Assembly (NCBI GenBank): GCA_045837725.1
Contig: JBEWZL010000146.1
Location: 1-64,000 of the forward strand
Reading direction: 5' to 3'
DNA length: 64,000 nt
Origin: Vermamoeba vermiformis
Lineage: Eukaryota > Tubulinea > Echinamoebida
The notes below the pieces were generated by a model. The model saw only the letters and a program-made list of their open reading frames with translations. It was not told the origin of the DNA and made no database searches. Both the position numbers and the translations under genes were made by a program. Of this stretch, positions 15,218 through 24,985 are shown one piece after another. Positions within the stretch are counted from its first letter, which is position 1, and each line of letters begins with the position of its first letter.

Positions 15218-18200
15218 ATGGATGCGCACCCACCAAAAAATTCTAGTGAGACGGAAGGAGATTCTGCACCAAAAATAAAGGTAAAGTTACGGAGTTAAAT
15301 TGAAAATTATAAAAAATAAATTAATTAAATTGTAATTTTCAGTTGTCTGGTTATCTTTTCAAGAGAGGTGACAGAGGACCAGTAAAGGCATGGAAAAAGC
15401 GTCATTTTCAGCTAAAGGGCTACAAGTTATATTACAGTAATTCCGAAGATGCCCCGCCCAACGGATTCATCGGTAAGAAGATTCTCGATTAATTGCAGTC
15501 AAAGTTTAGAATTCTAATATTAAGCCGAATAACATCTTTTGTGCAAACTTAAAAGTAATATTTTAACAGATTTGAGCCAAGTACAAAGTGTATCAATAAA
15601 CAGCGAAGTCGTGAAGAACAAAAAAGGCGCTAAAGGCCTTCAAGTATCAGTACCAGGTGCGGTAATCAGCGGAATAGATTGATATATATTGACACTATAC
15701 TAGGGCGTGATTATTATTTATACGCAACTTCTGACAGTGAAATCGAGGCAAGTAGATCCTCCGCCTGTAATTTGTAACGTTATTAATTCATGCTCTACTA
15801 GTACTGGCTCAAAGGTTTGAAAGAGGTTTTGATTGTAGCACGACAAGGCATTCTATTGAAGGGCCCAGTAAGTGTACAATACGTCTCGTGCCCGATGTAC
15901 TCACCATGGGACAGGTCGAGTCTATCGTGAAAAAGATGAAAGACCCCACGAGTGGCGTGGAAGTCAAAGATCGCAAGTACCACAACAAGACGTACGAACA
16001 GTGCTTTGTGGGCTCTGAGGCTGTAGACTGGCTGCAGAAACATCTCGGTATTTCACGCACTGAAGCTGAGAGCTACGGACAAGCGCTGATGGATGACGAC
16101 TGGTTGCACCACGTAGTGCGTCAACAACCCTTCAGAGACGGATATTTCTTCTACTCGTGGACCACCAAAGAGAGCAAGAGGTGCGTCTAATCATTCAAGT
16201 GTACGAATAACTAACGACAATTTCAACAGATCTCGTGTGGTCATTCTCGGCGGTGGATTTTCAGGTGCAACATTAGCACGACAACTCGAAAAAGACCCTT
16301 CATTCGATGTTGTGATGATTGATCGCAAGGTACATTATTGTCCTTCGAATAACATTAAGCATTTTGAAATTGACATTATCCAGACATTCTTCGAAGAGAC
16401 ACCTGCTGCCCTGCGCATGTTGGTCGAGTCAGAGATTCAAGCGTCAGTCAAACTCGTCAAAGAATATTTGTTGCCTCATTCCAGTTATCTACGCAGCACT
16501 CGTGTTGTTTATGGCGAAGTGTTGGAAGTCACACCTGAGAAGTTGATTTTGGACAAAGAGACAGTGTTCTTCGACTACTTGGTCATTGCTAGTGGCTCGA
16601 GTTATCAATCCCTGATTAAGGACGAAAATATCACGGACAATCTGCGCGCCGAACACATGAGCAAACAAGCCTATTCACTGAAAGAGAGCAAAGACGTGTT
16701 GATTGTGGGCGGTGGTGTTGTCGGTGTGGAATTGGCTGGTGAAATTGCTGCGAAATATGACGATAAGAACATTACTATTGTGCATAATGGCAGCAATCTG
16801 TACGTGCATTTATTTCCATAGGACCAATATTAACCGAATTGTTATAGATTGGAAAGAACCAACAAAACAACGGGCAAAGCAGCACTCAAATGGCTGAAAG
16901 ATCACGGTGTCAATGTGATATTCGAGGAGGAGGTCGAGAAGGGTGAGAGCGAGGGCTCATTTGCGTTGAAGAACAGCAAGCAAGTGATCAAAGCACAACA
17001 AGTGTTCTGGTGCACGGGTATTCGACCCAACTCGAGCTTTATGCGCAAGAACTTTGCCGATTGTCTCGACCCCAACGGATTCATAGTGGTCAACGAATTC
17101 TTTCAGGTCGGCAATCACGCGAACATATTTGCAGCGGGTGATGTCACGCACTGGAAGGAAGAAAAGACCGCTGAGCGTGCCATCGCTCATTCAGAAATGA
17201 TTGTCAGTCACTTGAAGAAGTTGAACAATGCGCGAGTGTTGAAAAAGAAGTACAAACCTCCTGGCAAGCCTGTGGCTCAGGTGATTTCTCTCGGACCTGA
17301 CAACGCTATTCTAGTGACGAATGGAAGGCACGTTAATTTATTTGCATTATTGCTTTGTATTAACACACATGCAGTTTTCTGTCTTCGGGCTCGATTCCCG
17401 CCAAGATGAAGCAATTCGGTTTCGATTATATGATGAATAACCTCAAGGGCAAGTCAGGCAAGGGTCGTGATGCTAAATTAGCCACGCCACGAGGCCGATC
17501 AATCACGCAATTTAAATTGCCCGTCGCCGTGTCAAACAAGAAAGTAAGTCCCGTTGACTACTCATATCAAGTGCTCATATTATATCAGATATTGGTACTT
17601 GATGGCAACGGTGTTGTTGGTCGAACAGTGTCTGCAGCGCTGGACGAGTACGGTGTCGATTTGATCACTGCTGTGTCCACTGACAGTCTGAGCGGGTGTG
17701 TAATGCTCTTAAAACTATTTCACGACATTGAAGCTAACAGTTCACGATTAACAGCGACAGAGACACGGACACTGTCAAGTACTTCAAATACGACGATGAG
17801 AAGTCCATCCAACGACTGTTCAGAGGTGTCGATGTGGTAGTGTTGTGCATGTTTGTGTCACCCTAAGCTGTCAACGCAACTGCAAGCAGTGCTCAACGTC
17901 ATGGCCACTATTAAAGATAAAATTCAACACGTCGTATTTGCTGCACCTGGTGGATACTTAGCTGAAGAAAGACAAAAATCACCCGTCGCTGAGTGGTATT
18001 TGCAAAGCGAAGTTCTGCTCAAAGAATCTGGCTTCAACTATACAATCGTGCGCTACTGCAAATTGTTCAATTATTTGCTCGAATTCACAGCTGCATTCAT
18101 TCGCAGTAACCGTGCCATCTCACTGCCAGTCACTAACGAGCAAAAGGTCGCGTTGATGGATATTACAGACCTCGTACAATGCATGATAGTGGTGCTCTTC

Positions 18201-18506
18201 AACACTGAGAGCTACCGCAATCGTACCTTCACACTAACTGGTCCTACGTTCGTGAATGGTCCAATGCTCGCTCAAGCTATTTCAACGTCCATTGGTGAAG
18301 AGATCACCTTTGTAACCATCAACGAAGAGAACACCGAGGAGTTCTTTTCGACGTCAGGTTTCAGTCCAGAAATGGCTAAAGCACTGTCTGTTGATTGGAG
18401 CATTGAAGTTGAAGACAAACTCACGCAAGATGTGACCTTGCTACTCGAACAACCCGCAAAGAGTGCCACTGACTGGGCTGAAAGCAATGCACATCATTTC
18501 CTCTAG
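15218..18506 (+). CDS. PH-DEP-FSP1(AIFM2)-NmrA multidomain fusion protein
   Basis: Eleven exons begin at ATG 15218 and give about 910 residues if a one-base frame change at 17861-17866 is bridged. Residues about 22-130 form a PH domain (LSGYLFKRGDRGP, KAWKKRHFQLKG, YWLKGLKEVL). A DEP domain follows at about 130-220 (FVGSEAVDWLQKHLG, DGYFFYSW). Next is an FAD/NADH oxidoreductase of the AIFM2/FSP1 family at about 220-620: VVILGGGFSGATLA binds FAD, VLIVGGGVVGVELAGE binds NAD(P)H, and the second FAD motif is ANIFAAGDV. FSP1 enzymes reduce membrane quinones and protect lipids from peroxidation. The C-terminus is an NmrA-like Rossmann domain (ILVLDGNGVVGRTV, FAAPGGYLAEE). PH and DEP suggest membrane recruitment by phosphoinositides. 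Two introns have GC donors (15748 and 17328). Domain calls are strong; the quinone substrate is inferred. Confidence 0.8.
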
Positions 18507-18727
18507 TCTATTTATTTGTATATTTGTAATATTGAAGAAGTTTAAACCGACGCGTAAGTGAATTCGTTTGATTAATTACGGTCATTGAAATTTCGAGTGC
18601 CGATGAAATTGACGGAGGATGTTTATTTCTTTGGTCCAAGAAGCCTTCTGTCGTTTCGTGATTGACCAAGTCACATCTTAAACACAGACCGGAAGGGTCG
18701 CACGCCTAGGAGAATTCACCAAACGAA

Positions 18728-20032
18728 TTATTTCGTAGATATGGGCTCTGAGGATGATCTTGCGCGACTTGCCTGGAACTCTTTAACGACATCCTCGTAC
18801 TTCAGTTGCTGTGGGTTCACGGAAGGTAGTTCCAGTAATCGTTCAATCAGTCCAGGTGATGATTCAGCCTCTAGCGCTGCATTTAATGCCTGATTGTCGC
18901 CGTACGCAGGGTCAACTTCAGGGTACAAGAGCAACAAATTGACGATCTCGAGCTTCTTGACAAATTTCGGCTCTTCGCGGTTTTGAGCATACCGCGAAAA
19001 CACCTTCGAGGGCAGCACAGCGTGTGTCAAGGGCTTTCTTCCACCTGCAGCAGGACTGACGCGCTTATCATCCAACAGTATCTCGACCACACCGAGGTGA
19101 CCACTTTGACATGCATAACGAAGGGCGTAGTTATCTCGCGCAGTTGGATCTACGCGCGGATCAGACAACAACAATCGGACCATTCGTTCATTGCCCGCTT
19201 CAGCAGCAAAGCAAATGTTCCAATTGGTCTGCGCCGCTGGATCGACTTGTGGCACTGTCAACAAGTAGCGCGCAATGTCGTACCGGTCGTACACCACTGC
19301 ATTACGAAAGAGACGTTGACGCAGGGCCGTTGGATCAGCCCCCGCTTCTATCAGCACTTGCACGGACTCCACACTTGTGACATCACCCAGTAGCTCGCTG
19401 CCAAGTCCGGGTATGGCGTTGTCCATATCGATAATAATTTTGACCACATCCGCATTAGAACCCAACACTCCTGCTCGCGCTGATGCGAAAGGGATATTCT
19501 CCACACGCTTGTATCGCGGATGATTAATGAGTGCTCGAATAGACTGACCACTGCTGCAGTTAAGTGCCTCGTTGAAGGGCTGGTTGTTGTTGTATGACGG
19601 ATCGACGCGTCTGTCGTTCAATAACAGTTCTACAACAGCACCGTGTCCATTGCGACACGCATATATCAATGCTTCATGGCGGCATGCGGTGGGATTAACA
19701 GTTGGCTCTTTCAATAATAGGGCAACCATTTCGACACATCCATCTGCCGCTCCAAAACGTAATGCCCAATTTCTAAATACAGCTGGATCTACCTGGCCAC
19801 TATTAAGCCAATATTTAACCTCCTCTATATTTTTTTTCAGTACGGCAGCTCTAAACGCTTTATTTTCTTTGGAATCTGGTTTGAATCGAGGGTCCGTTGC
19901 TTTCACATGCTTTGCGTAGGATCCAAAATATTTTGATACTATTAACCAACTAAAGGGTTGTTGTGCTATGATTAGCTTCCACACATCAAGTGGAACGCTG
20001 CTGAAATCAAAAGGCTGTTCGCTGTTTTCCAT
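18728..20032 (-). CDS. Ankyrin-repeat protein with F-box-like N-terminus (intronless)
   Basis: A single open frame of 434 residues starts at ATG 20032; the frame extends 12 bp upstream without another ATG. Residues about 5-45 (PLDVWKLIIAQQPFSWLIVSK) resemble an F-box-like helix pair. About nine degenerate ankyrin repeats follow, with the repeating core ALRFGAADGCVEMVALLL, ALIYACRNGHGAVVELLL and ALRYACQSGHLGVVEILL, each followed by a D.RVDP or E.TVNP turn. This style is common in amoeba genomes and in amoeba-infecting giant viruses. A role as a ubiquitin-ligase adaptor or protein-binding scaffold is possible but not shown. The lack of introns contrasts with most neighbours. Confidence 0.75.
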   Translation of the reverse strand: MENSEQPFDFSSVPLDVWKLIIAQQPFSWLIVSKYFGSYAKHVKATDPRFKPDSKENKAFRAAVLKKNIEEVKYWLNSGQVDPAVFRNWALRFGAADGCVEMVALLLKEPTVNPTACRHEALIYACRNGHGAVVELLLNDRRVDPSYNNNQPFNEALNCSSGQSIRALINHPRYKRVENIPFASARAGVLGSNADVVKIIIDMDNAIPGLGSELLGDVTSVESVQVLIEAGADPTALRQRLFRNAVVYDRYDIARYLLTVPQVDPAAQTNWNICFAAEAGNERMVRLLLSDPRVDPTARDNYALRYACQSGHLGVVEILLDDKRVSPAAGGRKPLTHAVLPSKVFSRYAQNREEPKFVKKLEIVNLLLLYPEVDPAYGDNQALNAALEAESSPGLIERLLELPSVNPQQLKYEDVVKEFQASRARSSSEPISTK

Positions 20033-20239
20033 AAGAATCTTCAATAAATAATAATAATAATCTTATATATTGTGCACGTTGTGGTTGTTGGTGCAAAAAG
20101 AACTAGCGTTTGTAATTTAATTGGGGACAGGTCCTTGACTAAAATTGAATCACGTGCTGATTTATTTTGAGGTTGCCTTATTTCACTGGTATGTACAAAA
20201 ATCATTATTATAATAGGCAATTTGTGACACCACGAGAGT

Positions 20240-21292
20240 CTAATAGCGATATCGCAAAGCACCACGCTGACGTAAGTAGAAGTAGTAAGCCAAGCCGTAC
20301 GCAGCCCCTAATAAAAGATCCATAAGCACCGACAAACAACATTAACTATAGACCTATGAACATACCTCCCAAGTGACCAGCATTAGACACGCCGTGATTG
20401 CTGTGCGACAGTGCTCCAAAGATGTCGTACGCGACGTAGCCAGAAGCCAAGAGCCACGCGGGCACGGGGATGATGAAGTTGAGCATGATGGTGCGACGCG
20501 GCCAAATGCACTGCGGGGAATTAGTTCTTGACTGGCACGGAATTGTTGAGCACGTCAAGTACTTACCCCGAACAATACTGCAGTGGCCATAATAGCCCCT
20601 GACGCGCCATGGGCCGAGGCACGTTCGGCCATGTTGCGCTGCAGTGGTGTGAGACTGCGGTTGCGAATGTTAGCGGTCCACAGCAAGTGACCAACCGACG
20701 AAAAGAAGCCACTCAGGAGGTAGAGGCTCAAAAATCTTTTAGGTCCGAGGAATCGCAGCACTTCTGAACCTAAGAAATAGAGCGCCAACATATTGACTGC
20801 TAGATGCATGGGCTGAGATTGACTAAAGGCCGAAGTGAATAGAGTCCAAACGCGACCTTCTTTAAGTCCCTTAATGGACACTGTAAAATTGTTTGACATC
20901 GTTCTACGACCTTGCATAGTAGAGCCGTAAGTCTATTGACAAATAATTAGAAAAAAAATTAAAAAAAAAATTGACAAAAATTAGGAATTAAATTTGTAAC
21001 ATACCTGCCACAAGAGAAACACACCGACGTTTACGCCAATCAAACCCCACATTGTACCCATGGGACCAGAAGTGTCGAGCAGATTGCCCATAAAATTTCG
21101 TGTGCCGGGCTTCTTTGGGGCCAATTTTGTATCCTTTTTGAATATCTTCCATGTGTTTAATTTATTTTTAACATTTTCAACGAGCTTGGACTTGCTAGAA
21201 GTATTGAAAAATCTTTTGCTTGGCAATCTGACTATCTTGAGCTGCACTTGCTGAGAATTAACTGCCAATTGGAAAACCTGCCGAGAGAACAT
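20240..21292 (-). CDS. Rhomboid intramembrane serine protease, mitochondrial PARL type
   Basis: Start is ATG 21292 and stop is TAG at 20240, in about four exons. The N-terminus is basic and hydroxylated (VRLPSKRFFNTSSKSK), which fits a mitochondrial targeting peptide. The membrane core carries HLAVNMLALYFLGSEVL, the catalytic serine in HGASGAIMA and the catalytic histidine in NAGHLGG, the Ser-His dyad of rhomboids. The final short exon adds the last helix, rich in aromatic residues (GAAYGLAYYFYLRQRG). PARL-type proteases cleave PINK1, PGAM5 and related inner-membrane substrates in mitochondria; that substrate range is inferred. About 250-270 residues, shorter than animal PARL. Confidence 0.83.
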
Positions 21293-21365
21293 ATTGAATA
21301 AATTACTACGTGTTGTTGTGCAGGTTGGTGTTGAGAATATTTTATTTACATTTTTGCGTCACTTT

Positions 21366-22981
21366 TTATCCATCGTCCTCGTCCTTGGGAATATCGAACA
21401 CCTTGCCCTTAGTGTACTCTGCAAAGCTAATGTTGTTGACGAGCGGTAATATCTTGGTCAAATTCTTCGTAGTACCGACATTCATCGCCAAGTGCTCCAC
21501 GAGGATTGGTGTCACGTGACCGACAGTAACATTAGGCTGCGTGTCAAACAGCTCTGCAATCTTGAACAAAAGACCCTTCTCAATCTGCGGCTGCTGTGAC
21601 ACGAACTGGGCCAAGTCCTTCTTCGTTGTGTGAGTCTTGCGCGCAGTCTCAACAGTCTCGAGCATACGACGCGCAGTCTTCTCAATGTTTGCTGTCAAAT
21701 CTTCAGCGAATTGAACCATTACTTCGCGCAGATCATCGGGCAAATATGCTGCAAAAAATATAAGTCTATATTTGGCATTAAGTACTAACAGTACTCACCC
21801 TTGACGTCGTCAAACTTCTCCTCCAAAATTGACTGCCACAAGTGACGTTCGCTGCGGTGCTTCAAGAGATCGAGCGACTTGTTCAGTGAAAAGTACCACT
21901 GTGTCTTGATCTTGTACATTTCACCGTTCTCAAACCGAATTACAAAGCCCTCAACTCCCTCGCGCTGTCTCAAGGCGGGCAATGTCTTGTCATTGATGGG
22001 CATGCTGGCATTGCCCTCGGAATTGATCTCCAAGCCAAACTCTTCTGGCTTCCAGTGACGCACCACTGGCACGTTGTACTTGGCCGCCAATCGTGCCATG
22101 TGCGAATAGGGTAAGTACAGGCCCGTGTGGTTGTCGCGTACTGAAATCAATTGCAACCCATCCTTCTCGTACTTGAGCACGATCTGTGCGGTGGGACTGC
22201 AGTACTCAAACATAGGTGTCCAGCTGCGCTTCAAGCAGAACTCTGACAGCTGGTCGTACTGGATGTCTGTTTGGGACTTGACAAATGCCTCTACTGGCTC
22301 GGACTTGCCTGTGACCTGGTGGCAAGATGAGTAAAATTAATTAATGATTATGGCGGAGGTGGACTTAGCACTTACACCTTGCTTGGTGCCGTAGCGAACT
22401 CTATTTTGCCACATGAATGGTGCGACCATTGAGCCATCGAGCTTCTCCAGCACGAGGAACGGGCGCGTGAAGTCAATCTTTTGAGGCACCGTCTCTGGCA
22501 GTTCACCAACTAGACACGTGTCAATTTACATATACCGCAATAATAGCGTTGCTTACTGTTAAAGAACTTGTGAAATCGACGCGACAACACAGCCCCATCC
22601 TTGGAGATAATTAAGCCTCGGCATTCACGACGTAACGCCCAATGAAGTCGCGTTCGCTCATCTGGAGCAGTTAATGGATCCGGAAAAATATCTGAAATAA
22701 TAATTGTTAAAATTCGTGCCTGAAAACAAGTGCATTTAACATGAACGTTCGACACAATAAATTAAAATTAAATAATTGAAAATTAGTATTTGTTCATTCG
22801 AGCAGTTGCGCCACATACCCTTCTGCAAGCCCAAGAAATACACAAAAATAACGTGATCGCCAGCGTCTACTTCACGGAAGTCATCACGACCCTTAATAGC
22901 CTCTCGCACGTCTTCTAGCTTGATATCTACGGGAAAGATCGATTCAGCTGCGTTGAACTCAAACGCAAAATGTTCTTCCAT
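21366..22981 (-). CDS. T4 Rnl1-type RNA ligase
   Basis: Start is ATG 22981 and stop is at 21366, in about six exons. All core nucleotidyltransferase motifs are visible: motif I KLDGS with the lysine that takes AMP, GTKQG, motif III MFEYCSP, motif IV GFVIRFENGE and motif V YKIKTQWYF. A region before motif I contains RRECRGLIIS, as in the T4 RnlA family. The C-terminal part, after about residue 320, is helical. T4 Rnl1 repairs tRNA anticodon breaks; a tRNA repair or splicing role here is inferred. The N-terminus has no obvious targeting signal. The start is head-to-head with maspardin at 290 bp. Confidence 0.82.
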
Positions 22982-23271
22982 TATTTTGCTGGTGTTGTTG
23001 TAGACGAAAAGCTAATTATACAATTTTATAATCTTTCATAATACTTTTTGCAGGGCACCGAAAAATAAGAATTCTCAAAATATTCCCAGTACGCGTGCAG
23101 CATCTGTCATCCACATTTGTCACGTACCATACTATCAACTTCACACTGGGTGTTGATAGAGCTTGACTGTAATTAAGACCAAGATTTTTACGGAGAACAT
23201 TTTGCTTTTGCGCTTGTGCAATAACCAACAAAGCGTACTAGTTAATGTATTATTAGCACATTGTAGACAAT

Positions 23272-24801
23272 ATGAATAGAATGAAAAAGTCAGCAAGTGT
23301 ATTTGCGAAGAGTGAAGATTATAAGAGATTCAAGAGTTTAGTTTCTTTACAACGAGTACGTGCTATTTTACAGTCAATAACAGCATAAATAATATCGATT
23401 TTATTGGTAGTATAGATGAGTTAATTATCACCACTGATTTTAAATTAATGGAAAAATATTTTGAAAAATCGAAACAATTAGACGGAAATTAATTATGATC
23501 TCCTTAGGTTTGTGTCAATACATTTACAGATAAAGAATGGGTATACTACGATTTTGGACCTAAAGAAAATACTCCTTTAATTTGTTTGCCTGGGATCACC
23601 GGAACACCCGACGTGTTTTACAAACAAATATTATGCCTTGCAGCAAAAGGCTACAGAATAATATCAGTAAGTACAAGCGCATTTTGATTGCTAATCTAAT
23701 TGTCCCCAGCTCGAATCTCCTGCTTACATGACACATGAGCGCTGGATCAAAGGCTTTGACAGATTTTTGGACTTTTTAAAGATAGGAAAGGTATGTGCAC
23801 GACGGCGTGGCAAATACGATTGAATTAATGCCTATGATTTGAAGATCCACTTGCTCGGCACAACGATCGGTGGCTACATGGCGCAATGTTATTTACAATA
23901 CAGACCTAGCCGCGTGTTGTCGCTAGTGCTGTGCAACACGTTCTGCGACACACAAGCCTTCGCTGATAAAGCTCCGTGCGCTGCATTGTACGAGTCATTA
24001 GTATAAGACAAATTGTATTCGTATTAACGTCTCGTCTTCAGCTTCACTTGGATGCCTGAATTTGTCCTCAAGCGCATGTTGTTGTCCAATCTGCCGACCT
24101 CTGCTGTCGAGGCTGACATTGCAAACTCAATTGACTTCGTTGTAGAACAGGTACGAATTTTGTTATATAGTATGTTGTGCTTGCTATTAACACGTGCATC
24201 AATACACTACAGTTAGAAACAGTTGGTCAGAAAGAATTGGCCGCTAAAATGACACTGAACTGCACTCCCGGGCCATTGAAGCCTGAAAAAATCAAAATTG
24301 AAAACTCCACAGTCACTATTATTGATGTACGTCTATTTGATTATCTGTTTGTACCTCGTGCTAATGTGACACCATAATCAGACCGTGGACGATGTTGCAA
24401 TTCCTTCTAAGCTCCGCGAAGACGTGTACAAGTTTTATCCGAGTGCAAAATTGGCGTTTTTGAAGACAGGCGGCAATTACCCGTATTTATCCCGCGCTGA
24501 AGAGTTCAATTTGTACTTGGAAGTTCATTTGCGAAACAACAATTACTTTGGGGACAAGGACAGTACTGAAAATAACAATAACACCACCGAGGAACAGAAC
24601 AACACGAATCAACCTGTTGAACTCAAATCGTTTAATAATAACAATGTTGAGAAAGAAGAGGATGAAGGGCTATTTAGTGAAAAGAAAGAGACTGAAGAAA
24701 AGACTGACGACTCGATTATTACTGACACTAGTAACACAACGAATAATAACAACACTAATGTTATTACTACAAGTGATGAAGGTGTTGAGAAGAGTGTTTG
24801 A
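23272..24801 (+). CDS. SPG21: Maspardin (SPG21-like alpha/beta hydrolase)
   Basis: The start ATG 23272 opens a multi-exon gene ending at 24801. The translated exons match maspardin: an alpha/beta hydrolase core with LICLPGITGTPDVFYKQIL, LESPAYMTHERWIKGF and the nucleophile-elbow region HLLGTTIGGYMAQ. The elbow reads Gly-Thr-Thr-Ile-Gly, lacking the catalytic serine, as expected for maspardin, which is considered a non-catalytic binding protein of endosomes and trans-Golgi. The C-terminal hydrolase part includes AIPSKLREDVYKFYP and GGNYPYLSRAEEFNLYL. A tail of about 80 residues rich in Asn, Glu and Thr is added and looks disordered. Known partner ALDH16A1 is not in this window. Confidence 0.85.
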
Positions 24802-24985
24802 AATAAATTGTAGAAAATGGGATTTAAATTGAAACTGCTAGAAATCATCGGTTCTAGAAATGGCTCAGCGTTGATTAAATAATGTTATATATCACAGTTT
24901 ATAACAATTCGAAATCGAACTGATAATCTACAAGGGTGTTCTATTGTACATGTCAAAATTGTCGTCGCAGTAGTCACGACATTGC

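Noticed and set aside
17821-17867. A 40 bp intron (GTCGAT...CTAAG) that would restore the NmrA frame
   Set aside because: It would delete the GVDVVVLC strand, a conserved part of the Rossmann fold, and lacks a good branch point.
18600-18727. Possible structured RNA between the FSP1 fusion and the ankyrin gene
   Set aside because: Some GC-richer segments exist but no convincing box or cloverleaf elements were found.
23016-23231. A 71-codon minus-strand frame between RNA ligase and maspardin
   Set aside because: No family resemblance, lies in a divergent promoter region, and no splice or conservation support.
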